Assembly (NCBI GenBank): GCA_003554345.1
Contig: PWGE01000297.1
Location: forward strand, 1-9,158
Reading direction: 5' to 3'
Length of the DNA: 9,158 nucleotides
Source: T1SED10-198M sp003554345 [NCBI: Candidatus Sumerlaeota bacterium]
GTDB lineage: Bacteria > Sumerlaeota > T1SED10-198M
Shown here piece after piece: positions 1-6,601 of this stretch. Each line of letters opens with the position of its first letter. The first letter of the stretch is position 1. The notes below the pieces were generated by a model that searched no databases, was not told where the DNA came from, and was given only the letters and a program-made list of their open reading frames with translations. Made by a program: the position numbers and the translations under genes.

Positions 1-890
1 AGGGGTATATTTTCCAGGGCTGCAGGTACCTGACTTCGAACTAATCGACTTAAGCCACAGATTCTCTCACATATTATGGGATTTTTTTTATGAGGCATCG
101 CTGATGAACCTTTTTGTCTGGACATAAAAGGTTCCCGAACCTCATTAATATCTGAACGTTGCAGATTCCTGATTTCGGTTGCTATTTTTTCCAGACCAGA
201 CGCCATAAGAGCAAGCGCACAAACGACTTCTGCATGGCGGTCTCTCTGCACTATTTGTGAACTTACCGGTTCCACTTTCAGGCCCAGAAAGTCCATTGTC
301 TTTTCCTCAACATCAGGTGGCAAATGAGAAAGAGTACCCACCGCACCTGCCAGTTTACCCACAGAGATGACATGCAGGGCATATCGTAAACGCTGCAGGT
401 TTCTTTTTAACTCCTCATAATACAAAAGCAACTTCAAGCCAAAAGTAGTCGGTTCTGCATGAATACCATGTGTTCGACCCAACATGATAGTATTTTTATG
501 TTGGATAGCGCGCTTTTCTAAAATTCTGAGAAGATTTTGTCCTTCCCCAATAATGATGTCCAGACCTTTTTTCATGCGGAGAGCGAGGGAAGTATCCAGA
601 ATATCGGAAGATGTAAGACCAAAGTGAAAATACCTTGCATCTTCACCAATATAAAGCGATACACACTGAATAAATGCTATCACATCATGCCGGGTTTCTT
701 TTTCATATTCTTCAATCTGTTCTACTGAAAAACGCGCCTTTTTTTCAATCCGTCGCACCGCTTCTTCAGGGATTTTACCTTTTTCTGCCCATGCTTTGCA
801 TGCTGCAACCTCCACTTTTAACCAGGAAGCATACTTTTCTTCTTCAGACCATAGCTGTCCCATCTCCGGATAAACATAGCGAGAAATCAT
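1..890 (-). CDS. purB: Adenylosuccinate lyase PurB, 3' end cut off by the window edge
   Basis: PurB is a cytoplasmic homotetrameric enzyme of the fumarase/aspartase superfamily. It releases fumarate from SAICAR and from adenylosuccinate, serving two steps of purine synthesis. The first 296 residues are visible and the frame stays open to base 1. The family signature GSSAMPHKKNP is at residues 261-271. His68 (TRHD), His89, TSSD (93-96), His141 in GRTHG, Lys268 and Glu275 fall at the same numbers as the catalytic residues known for the B. subtilis enzyme, which strongly supports the ATG at 890. That ATG overlaps the stop of the upstream CPBP gene (ATGA), so translation is probably coupled. An AAGGAGG lies 13 bases upstream inside the CPBP gene. 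About 135 C-terminal residues are missing if the family length of about 430 applies. The call is very secure; only the end is unknown. Confidence 0.97.
   Translation of the reverse strand, partial: MISRYVYPEMGQLWSEEEKYASWLKVEVAACKAWAEKGKIPEEAVRRIEKKARFSVEQIEEYEKETRHDVIAFIQCVSLYIGEDARYFHFGLTSSDILDTSLALRMKKGLDIIIGEGQNLLRILEKRAIQHKNTIMLGRTHGIHAEPTTFGLKLLLYYEELKRNLQRLRYALHVISVGKLAGAVGTLSHLPPDVEEKTMDFLGLKVEPVSSQIVQRDRHAEVVCALALMASGLEKIATEIRNLQRSDINEVREPFMSRQKGSSAMPHKKNPIICERICGLSRLVRSQVPAALENIP
887..890 (-). other. ATGA stop-start overlap between the CPBP gene and purB
   Basis: The CPBP stop TGA and the purB start ATG overlap as ATGA on the minus strand. This ties purB expression to the protease gene and shows that the two lie on one transcript. 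Confidence 0.75.
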
Positions 891-1414
891 TGTATTATTC
901 CAGCCTCCTTAAATATATTGAGAGTACTTTCGTCAGCACATACCTTTTTTTGTCCTGCCAGGAAAAGCAGAAGAAACAGACCCAGTATAAAAACGACAAT
1001 CAAGGATACATGAAAAGGAATACTCATCCAAACCATACTATTATACGTGGCATGAGCTATCACAGCATAACTGATATTTTTCAGATAAAGATACAAAAAA
1101 AGAAAAAGCAGGGATGCAACCATGCTCATTAAAAAAATCTGTCGACCAGCGTGGAATGCTGCAAAAGCAGCAGTAGAGAAAATGACTGCTCCAGGAGGAG
1201 CGGTATATAAACGTAACACACGCCATAATGAAAAACGAAAGAAAAGCTCTTCAATAAGAGGCACCACCAGAACAGCGTATAGAAAACCAGCAGCGTTCAC
1301 ATAAGCGGCCGGTGGATTTATATCGCCACCATGTAAAATAGAAACGCCAAGATAAAGAATAGAACCCACCAATAATGAGATGAGTCCTGAAAAACAGATA
1401 ATATAAAGACGCAA
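887..1414 (-). CDS. CPBP-family (Abi/CAAX-like) intramembrane metalloprotease
   Basis: This is a 175-residue hydrophobic membrane protein with several predicted spans (about 3-28, 41-58, 75-110 and 113-153). It carries the three CPBP signatures in order: EELFFR at 55-60 (EExxxR), FAAFH at 84-88 (FxxxH) and HATYN at 121-125 (HxxxN). In characterised members the glutamates and histidines of these motifs form the metal-dependent active site within the membrane. Members process prenylated proteins, mature or confer immunity to peptides, or have unknown substrates; the substrate here cannot be told. It is short for the family, giving little beyond the catalytic core. The start is a TTG at 1414 preceded by AGGAAA six bases upstream; no ATG lies near it in frame. 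Its stop overlaps the purB start. Nothing in PurB biochemistry explains the pairing, so the link is probably expression only. Confidence 0.88.
   Translation of the reverse strand: MRLYIICFSGLISLLVGSILYLGVSILHGGDINPPAAYVNAAGFLYAVLVVPLIEELFFRFSLWRVLRLYTAPPGAVIFSTAAFAAFHAGRQIFLMSMVASLLFLFLYLYLKNISYAVIAHATYNSMVWMSIPFHVSLIVVFILGLFLLLFLAGQKKVCADESTLNIFKEAGIIQ
904..910 (-). promoter_or_regulatory. Shine-Dalgarno of purB inside the CPBP gene
   Basis: AAGGAGG on the minus strand is the strongest ribosome binding site seen in the window. It lies within the last codons of the CPBP gene, 13 bases before the purB ATG, which is somewhat long. No alternative in-frame start lies nearer. Together with the ATGA overlap it suggests that purB is read both by reinitiation and independently. 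Confidence 0.6.
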
Positions 1415-1420
1415 AAGTTG

Positions 1421-1426
1421 TTTCCT
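1421..1426 (-). promoter_or_regulatory. Shine-Dalgarno supporting the TTG start of the CPBP gene
   Basis: AGGAAA on the minus strand ends six bases before the TTG at 1414. This is good spacing and is the main reason for accepting the non-ATG start. The 59-base gap that holds it shows no terminator-like hairpin and no convincing promoter. Confidence 0.5.
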
Positions 1427-1473
1427 GATATAAGATGATTATCGTTAAGATGACAGGGGATTCTATCTAAGAT

Positions 1474-1896
1474 TCAGTTCAAAATGTGACGCTTTTTCTT
1501 TCGACTCATTTCCGGGACAGGTTCCCCTTTTCGCCTGATAAACAGTCCATATGCTTTATTAATATCCAGGTAAATTCCGTGCCAATCGACCTGATACTTA
1601 TTAAACTGGGAATCAGTCAATTGACCGAGATGTCTCAGGGAAGGCGTCACAAACATAAGTCGTAAAATATCCGTACCACCCGAAAAAAATGTCTCGGTAA
1701 CCTTTATAAAACGATAGAGGTTAAAAGTAATTTTTGACTGAATATCAAAAAACTCTTTTTCTTTTTCCTTGTTGATAATTATTTCTTCCAGACTTGATGA
1801 GAAATAGCTGAAGTAATCCTCCCACATTTTTGTAAAATTCTCAATGACATCCTTTTTTTCTTCGTACGTAAGATAGAGTTCTATTTCCTTTTTCAT
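1474..1896 (-). CDS. Small helical protein B with DWH motif, paralogue of the protein at 5233-5661
   Basis: I do not recognise a named family. The 140-residue protein has no signal peptide or membrane span and looks alpha-helical. It has a charged N-terminal half, an F-x-GG segment at 71-74, the sequence DWHGIY at 104-109, YG at 116-117 and a basic tail (RKKKRH near 132-137). The same landmarks occur in the same order and spacing in the protein at 5233-5661 (GG 71-72, DWHQVY 103-108, YG 115-116, basic tail), so I infer that the two are diverged paralogues. It follows the 45-residue microprotein after an 18-base gap; an AGAGG next to that gene's stop may be its ribosome binding site. It is probably cytoplasmic. 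The basic end could bind membrane lipid, nucleic acid or a partner. No function is assigned. Confidence 0.8.
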   Translation of the reverse strand: MKKEIELYLTYEEKKDVIENFTKMWEDYFSYFSSSLEEIIINKEKEKEFFDIQSKITFNLYRFIKVTETFFSGGTDILRLMFVTPSLRHLGQLTDSQFNKYQVDWHGIYLDINKAYGLFIRRKGEPVPEMSRKKKRHILN

Positions 1897-1914
1897 ATGA
1901 ATATCTCAAACCTC

Positions 1915-2052
1915 TTAAGATTCTTTAGAAAATAAGTTCAGTAAACTGGCGAGAAAAAAGACAAAGAGCAAAATAGAGGCAAACACAGCTATTTCAGCCC
2001 AGTGCAATAGCTCCAGTTCAGCCAGCAGAGTAAAGGGAAAATATTCCATCAT
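1915..2052 (-). CDS. 45-residue single-span membrane microprotein
   Basis: This short reading frame fills the gap between the large lipoprotein and small protein B. It starts at tandem ATG codons (2052 and 2049) and ends at TAA in 1915-1917. The product begins MMEYFPFTLLAELELLHW, then has a hydrophobic stretch from about residue 20 to 40 (including ASILLFVFFLASLL) and ends FSKES. That is a single transmembrane helix with an acidic, aromatic N-terminal segment. A GGTGAG about five bases before the first ATG is a plausible ribosome binding site, and the lipoprotein stop is only 20 bases upstream. Without this gene the region would be the largest gap in an otherwise tightly packed cluster. It could be an accessory subunit or anchor for its neighbours. 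Protein-level support is lacking, so translation is probable rather than shown. Confidence 0.62.
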   Translation of the reverse strand: MMEYFPFTLLAELELLHWAEIAVFASILLFVFFLASLLNLFSKES

Positions 2053-2072
2053 CTTATCTCACCGCCCTTATT

Positions 2073-5000
2073 TTAATATGCAAGATATGCGAACATTGAC
2101 CGTCTTTGAGGGGTGGACTGGCGAAAATCTTTCATCTTTATCTGCAAGAGGTTCAACTCCGCTTCAGTCCGTTTTTTAAATCGGAAAGCATTATCAATCA
2201 ATGTATGAACAGTGTCTCGCTCCATTTTATTCGCCATAACCAACTTCTCAAAATGATCGGCGCTATTACTAAAGGCTTCAAAAGTTTTATCAGCCTGTCT
2301 ATGAATCTTTTTCAAATGATCCGGAGGTTTAATAGCTTCAAAATCTTTATGTAATTCAGTGGCCTTGCGCTTATATCTATCGGGTGAAATGCTGCCAACT
2401 ACGCCTCTCCAACCTACACCAATATCTATAGTTTCATAAATATTGGTTTTTAATAGTTCTGGACCCAATTCCAGGGTTGTAGCAAACTGCCTGTTAATTG
2501 CCTGCAAACTATCCATAAGGCGGTATAAACTTTCAACATAAGCTTTTTCATCAACCAGCAGATTTATTTCCGCCAGTACTACTGAGATATGGCTATAACT
2601 ATCATAAGCAGATTGGTAATCTTCCTGGGCAAGATCGCTTTTGAGATAACGGAGGTAGGTATCTGCTTCCTGTGCCGATTCGTAGGCATACCTCTCCACT
2701 CTTTCCTCCTTTTTCAGGCGTTGATACTCATCTTCAACACCAGCCACAATCTGCTCAATATGGTTTTCCTGTCTATCTAACAGAGCCTGCAATTCAGCTT
2801 CATTTTCTTCAATCATTTCTGTTGCTTCTTCAAATTTATGAGGATCAATCTCCCGTTGTATGGTGCGAAATTTCTCCCGTATATCATCCAGGGCAGGAGG
2901 CATAAACTCTGCCTTTTTAGTTCTTTCAAGGTCCTGATACTTTTCCTCCAGTGCTTTCAGCTTATTATCCACTCTTTGCTCTCTGGTACTTCTTACTATA
3001 AGATCCAACCTTTCAGCTGCTTCGGATAATAATTCATAAGCCTGCTTGTAATATTGTTCCTCCAGAAACTGGGAGCCTTTTTCATATTGAGCAATAGAAT
3101 TCAAATAGTCATTAGGATAATGTCTGTTGGCATGATATTTTTTGGCATCAGAGATAAGCGCTTTATTTTCGTTCAAAAGAGCATGTTTTGCTCTCTGTGC
3201 AACCTCCTGTGCTTCAAAAGCGTGATCAAGAGCTTCTTTATATTGTTTGTCTTTCAAAAGATTCTGACTTATAAAGTAAAGGGTAACAGATTCCTCAAAG
3301 AGTTCCTCGGCAAATTCATGAGCAAAAGCGTTACGTGCATCATTAAGAGCGGTATTTGCCACTTTCAACTCATCAAGAGTCCATTGTCTGGTACTTTTCT
3401 GTTCCAGCTCAGAAGCTCTTTTTTCAGCTCTGGCAGCCTCTTCCAGGGCATCCTGAAATCTTTCATCATCAATATATCTCTTGGCTTTCTCAAAGAATGC
3501 CTGAGCTTCTTCCATTTCTTCCGGAAAATATTCACGTGCTTTATAATCCCTTGCCAGCTCCAGCTGTTCATCAGCTTTACCCATTTGCTCCATTGTTTGT
3601 TCAATTACATTTTGCAAACCCAGACTAAGGCGAGACTTTATGACCTGCGCCAACGCTACAGCTTCTTCATATTCTGCCTGGTCCATATGCCCTTCCATCT
3701 CTCCCAATTTCGTTCGGGCATCTTCCAGTTCTTCAGGGCTATAATCTTTTACTCCCTGGCGAATTTTGGTTTCAATATCACGTGAAATTTGAACAATCTC
3801 CTGTCTGGCCCGATTTTTAAAGGCTTCCTGACGGGCTATTTCTGCTTTTTCCCCGGTATCCTCCGCCATCTCGATAGCCCTGCTATACCTTAAGTCCTCT
3901 AATCTTTTTTCTGCCTGGTCATACAGATCACGGGCAGACTTAAGGGCTCCAAAGGCAAAGGTAATGGCTCCTGCATCCTCCGCTTTATTTATTTCGCCAA
4001 GCGCCTCGTTAAGAGCTACTCTTACTATATCATAGTATTCATCATGAATCCGGTCAAGATAACTCTGTCCATCCAGAGCCAGTTCTTCGGCTTCTTCCCA
4101 TGCTTCATCTTCGTAGACAGCGTCACTATCAGCAAGCATCTCTTCAACAGTTTCCATCATAGTACTAAGATAAGTGTCAGCATCAGCGGCCCTCAAGCTT
4201 TCAATACCGTCGCGTAATATTTCAATTTCTCTCTCGGCACTCCGTTTATATGTGACTTCCAGGAGTGTGTCGAGATTATCCATGAATCGGTCACGATTCA
4301 TGACCACTCTTTCATATTCCTCATTAAGAAAGAGCCTCAAGTTCTGAGAAAACAACTCGTTACTGGAATTAAACTGTACAGGCGCCAATTCTTCGGCATC
4401 TTTTTCCCGGGCCTCAGCTATTTTTTCTTCTGCTTCCGCTATAATCTCTGAGGCTCTTCCCCGATAGGTTTCTGTTTCCGTATCCTGAGCCAATTCCATT
4501 GCATTTCTATAATTCCTGATAGCCTGAATATAGTTGTGGTCTTCTTCCACATTCTTTTTGACAGTGGCCATTTTATCCTGAAATCCAACCAAAAATGAAC
4601 TGGCATAGGTTTCTGCATCAATATTAATCAGTTCATTTTCTAACCTTTCCAGTTCCTCATAATTTTCTTCTGCTTCTCTGGCAAGATTTCTTAACAGACG
4701 ATCAGTATCTTCAATTACTCTTCTTGAATTATCTATGGCCCGATCATACTGTTCTCCACGAAACTGGTCATCAGCAGTAGCAAAATTTTCCAGGATCGTA
4801 TTATAAAGTTCAGCATCTATTGTCTGGCCTCTGTTCAGTTCCGCTCTTTCCCTTCTTTCTCGAGCTTCGGACAACAACGCTTCTGATTTGGTAAAACGAG
4901 CTCTTTCAACGAGTTCCTGCGCCCTTTCTCTGCCAACTCCTCCTCTTTCAGCAGCATTCTCATAATCCTGGGCATCATATGCATTTCTCACTTCTTCAAA

Positions 5001-5201
5001 TATACCCACTACTTCTTCGTACAGGTCAGGCACATATTCTTCCGCCTGATATTCTCTGGCCTCTTCCAGTCTTCGTTCCATATAGCGCACTGCCGCCATA
5101 GACCTTATACGTTGACAGCCAGTGGCAAAGCTCAATATAAGGATAATAAAAACGAAAAAACGCAGGTAATGTTTAAACTGATGCATAGGTTTTAACTCCA
5201 T
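2073..5201 (-). CDS. Large exported lipoprotein of twelve 72-residue helical repeats
   Basis: This 1042-residue protein has a lipoprotein signal peptide: a basic N-terminus (HQFKHYLR), a hydrophobic core and FATGC, giving Cys29 as the lipidated residue. The lipobox is relaxed, with Ala at -3. Residues about 42-893 form twelve degenerate, very acidic helical repeats; a 150-residue helical C-terminal domain without the repeat follows (it contains PPDHLKKIH near 959-967). The repeat style (Y-x-P, then helix, then acidic turn, YxxAxxxA) recalls DUF4398-like and TPR-like solenoids, from memory only. It is probably an elongated scaffold anchored by lipid to the outer or inner membrane and facing the periplasm. 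Met1 at 5201 has only a weak purine stretch upstream. Met6 at 5186 has GGAG nine bases upstream and gives a more typical signal peptide, so it may be the real start. The function is unknown. Confidence 0.9.
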   Translation of the reverse strand: MELKPMHQFKHYLRFFVFIILILSFATGCQRIRSMAAVRYMERRLEEAREYQAEEYVPDLYEEVVGIFEEVRNAYDAQDYENAAERGGVGRERAQELVERARFTKSEALLSEARERRERAELNRGQTIDAELYNTILENFATADDQFRGEQYDRAIDNSRRVIEDTDRLLRNLAREAEENYEELERLENELINIDAETYASSFLVGFQDKMATVKKNVEEDHNYIQAIRNYRNAMELAQDTETETYRGRASEIIAEAEEKIAEAREKDAEELAPVQFNSSNELFSQNLRLFLNEEYERVVMNRDRFMDNLDTLLEVTYKRSAEREIEILRDGIESLRAADADTYLSTMMETVEEMLADSDAVYEDEAWEEAEELALDGQSYLDRIHDEYYDIVRVALNEALGEINKAEDAGAITFAFGALKSARDLYDQAEKRLEDLRYSRAIEMAEDTGEKAEIARQEAFKNRARQEIVQISRDIETKIRQGVKDYSPEELEDARTKLGEMEGHMDQAEYEEAVALAQVIKSRLSLGLQNVIEQTMEQMGKADEQLELARDYKAREYFPEEMEEAQAFFEKAKRYIDDERFQDALEEAARAEKRASELEQKSTRQWTLDELKVANTALNDARNAFAHEFAEELFEESVTLYFISQNLLKDKQYKEALDHAFEAQEVAQRAKHALLNENKALISDAKKYHANRHYPNDYLNSIAQYEKGSQFLEEQYYKQAYELLSEAAERLDLIVRSTREQRVDNKLKALEEKYQDLERTKKAEFMPPALDDIREKFRTIQREIDPHKFEEATEMIEENEAELQALLDRQENHIEQIVAGVEDEYQRLKKEERVERYAYESAQEADTYLRYLKSDLAQEDYQSAYDSYSHISVVLAEINLLVDEKAYVESLYRLMDSLQAINRQFATTLELGPELLKTNIYETIDIGVGWRGVVGSISPDRYKRKATELHKDFEAIKPPDHLKKIHRQADKTFEAFSNSADHFEKLVMANKMERDTVHTLIDNAFRFKKRTEAELNLLQIKMKDFRQSTPQRRSMFAYLAY
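2523..5078 (-). repeat. Twelve tandem 216-base coding repeats (72-residue period)
   Basis: The repeats are seen at protein level. A marker aromatic followed by xxA (xxV in one) occurs at residues 80, 152, 224, 296, 368, 439, 511, 582, 654, 718, 790 and 862: steps of 72, 72, 72, 72, 72, 71, 72, 71, 72, 64, 72 and 72. A second aromatic or hydrophobic position lies 23-25 residues before each (56, 128, 199, 272, 344, 415, 487, 558, 630, 695, 766, 838). Only the tenth repeat is short, by about eight residues. DNA identity between units is low, so the duplication is old and the period is held by structure. Confidence 0.85.
5181..5197 (-). promoter_or_regulatory. Alternative start region of the lipoprotein gene (GGAG before Met6)
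   Basis: The second in-frame ATG (5186) has GGAG nine bases upstream, whereas the first ATG (5201) is preceded by only a purine-rich stretch. Starting at Met6 gives a 24-residue lipoprotein signal sequence opening with a basic segment. Either start leads to the same mature protein after cleavage at the cysteine. Confidence 0.4.
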
Positions 5202-5232
5202 CTTTCTTTACTCTCTTTGGGACTCTATTATT

Positions 5233-5661
5233 TTATTTGCGAGCCACTTTTTTTATGACCCGCTTCACAGGACTTGGTTTATTCTTTTTATTTTCTTCAA
5301 TAAAAGCAAAAGCTCCATAAACATAGGTTATACGTATATACACCTGGTGCCAATCCTGAAGGATTTTTTTCTGGTCCTGTTCATTACGGCTTGACACCTG
5401 GTTCAGGGAGACCACCTGGGTTTTCAGCATATTTGCTATCTGGACACCACCAAAATCAAATTCATTTTTATCAGGATTTCGCTGACTGAGAACACGTTGA
5501 TGACGTCCGATAGTATTTTTAAGAGAGAGAAACTTTTTTTCCTGTTCCTCATCATACTCTTCGGTATAGATAACACGTTTCAGAATATCACCCAGAACAA
5601 GCCACTCATCGCGCATTTTCTTAAGATCTTTTTTCAAACCAACTACATTCATCTTCGTCAT
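5233..5661 (-). CDS. Small helical protein A with DWH motif, paralogue of the protein at 1474-1896
   Basis: I do not recognise a named family. The 142-residue protein lacks a signal peptide and membrane spans. It looks helical, with a basic N-terminal segment (LKKDLKKMRDEW), FGG at 70-72, DWHQVY at 103-108, YG at 115-116 and a strongly basic tail (KRVIKKVARK). These landmarks match the product of 1474-1896 in order and spacing, so I infer an old duplication. The two copies now flank the lipoprotein gene and the microprotein gene. The ATG at 5661 has AGGAGA 11 bases upstream. The gene ends 31 bases before the lipoprotein start, so the two are very likely co-transcribed. It is probably cytoplasmic; its role is unknown and may be tied to the neighbouring envelope proteins. 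Confidence 0.82.
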   Translation of the reverse strand: MTKMNVVGLKKDLKKMRDEWLVLGDILKRVIYTEEYDEEQEKKFLSLKNTIGRHQRVLSQRNPDKNEFDFGGVQIANMLKTQVVSLNQVSSRNEQDQKKILQDWHQVYIRITYVYGAFAFIEENKKNKPSPVKRVIKKVARK

Positions 5662-5672
5662 TTATCACGACG

Positions 5673-5678
5673 TCTCCT
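5673..5678 (-). promoter_or_regulatory. Shine-Dalgarno of small protein A
   Basis: AGGAGA on the minus strand lies 11 bases before the ATG at 5661, in a 61-base gap that otherwise holds only weak structure. A GTG nearer to it is out of frame and opens only about 15 codons, so the ATG is preferred. Confidence 0.5.
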
Positions 5679-5722
5679 CTCTTAAAGTCATATCCCCATT
5701 GTGATCTACTACACCTTTAACC

Positions 5723-6574
5723 TTATCGACGCATTCCCTCAGGTGCTACAGCTGCAGGCGGCGCTGCAGGATCCATAGCTGGATCTCTTGCCGGTCTATC
5801 TGGTCTATCGGGGGCAGGCGCCTCTTCCAGCTGCTCCAACCACTCTTCAGGTGGCATGGAAGGTTTCTCGGGAAAATAAACAGGATGAAATTCGCTATAG
5901 GGGTCATCCGGATCCACCCGAAATTCTTCCAGTTCCTTCTGCCGAAATTCACTTAAAATTTCCATCTGATTTATTTCAATCTCATATCTATTTTTCAGAG
6001 CCGAACGATCTTCAAGAGAAGCCGCGATTATTCCTTCGAACTGAAGGGGATCTATTTGCATTGCCTGGTCTACCTGATCCACAATCCGCCGCCGGTAAAT
6101 ATTGACTGCCGGAGAAATGTATTTATCGTCAATTACTGTAATATCACCATAAATTTCTTCCTCTTCATCAAGAACCTCATATCCCTCGGCTTCAGTCAAA
6201 GGAATTTCAGTACGACGGGGTTCTTCTAATACATCTCCGGAAACCCGACATATCACGACATTCCCATGAATAAGAGTAACCTTCGGTTCTTCCACTTCTT
6301 CTACTTCCTCCACATCCGGATCATCAGGGGGGCGAACATCCTCTAATTCATAGGCACAATTCGGACAATATTCTGTCCCTACCGGTGATTCTTCTCCACA
6401 TTCCGGGCAGGTAATAGTTTCTTCCCTTGGCTCTCTTCTATCCGGCCTCATGGCAGGATCCATCATAGCAGGATCCTGCATTTGTTCTATTGGAATCTGC
6501 GCACCAAGGAAACCGGTTCCAAGAAACAGTCCTATTATCGACAGAACAAAGGTTATTTGTTTTACTTGTATCAT
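5723..6574 (-). CDS. Exported acidic, proline-rich protein with a four-cysteine zinc ribbon
   Basis: I chose the ATG at 6574 (283 residues) because AGAGGTG lies nine bases upstream and the product then opens with a clean signal peptide: MIQVKQ, a hydrophobic core, and GFLGA before the likely cleavage at about residue 25. A start at 6613 would put 13 polar residues before it. The mature part begins with a Met/Pro/Asp-rich segment (DPAM twice), then CPECG at 56-60 and CPNC at 70-73, a rubredoxin-like zinc ribbon (CxxC-x10-CxxC). An acidic linker (EEVEEVEE), a mixed central domain of about 100 residues, a helical segment and a Pro/Asp-rich tail with DPAM again follow. There is no lipobox cysteine. 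It is likely periplasmic or surface-exposed. A zinc ribbon behind a signal peptide is unusual, since most such ribbons are cytoplasmic. An uncleaved signal anchor is the alternative. No function is assigned. Confidence 0.82.
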   Translation of the reverse strand: MIQVKQITFVLSIIGLFLGTGFLGAQIPIEQMQDPAMMDPAMRPDRREPREETITCPECGEESPVGTEYCPNCAYELEDVRPPDDPDVEEVEEVEEPKVTLIHGNVVICRVSGDVLEEPRRTEIPLTEAEGYEVLDEEEEIYGDITVIDDKYISPAVNIYRRRIVDQVDQAMQIDPLQFEGIIAASLEDRSALKNRYEIEINQMEILSEFRQKELEEFRVDPDDPYSEFHPVYFPEKPSMPPEEWLEQLEEAPAPDRPDRPARDPAMDPAAPPAAVAPEGMRR

Positions 6575-6601
6575 CTGTATGCACACCTCTCTTTCACCAT
6601 T

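Noticed and set aside
674-1132. 152-codon plus-strand frame across the purB-CPBP junction
   Set aside because: It overlaps two well-identified genes on the opposite strand and resembles no protein family.
1431-1453. Direct repeat TAAGATGA (1431-1438 and 1446-1453) in the CPBP upstream gap
   Set aside because: Eight bases in AT-rich DNA with no symmetry or link to a promoter; chance is likely.
1915-2052. The microprotein as a type I toxin
   Set aside because: It sits in frame with operon spacing and its own ribosome site, there is no antisense RNA promoter that I can see, and its acidic N-terminus is atypical of such toxins.
3365-3604. 79-codon minus-strand frame inside the lipoprotein gene
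   Set aside because: It is an alternative frame of the same strand within a repeat region, with Trp/Lys-rich nonsense composition.
3054-3785. 243-codon open frame on the plus strand inside the lipoprotein gene
   Set aside because: It is antisense to a strongly supported protein with periodic repeats. Its Phe/Leu/Ser-rich product is what the complement of Glu/Lys/Ala-rich coding DNA gives, and it has no start context.
2523-5078. The repeat region as a CRISPR or DNA satellite array
   Set aside because: The period exists only at protein level; nucleotide identity between units is low and the reading frame is intact throughout.
5662-5722. Weak ATCAC/GTGAT inverted repeat before small protein A as a terminator or riboswitch
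   Set aside because: A five-base stem with a long loop and no U-tract; no conserved riboswitch core is visible.
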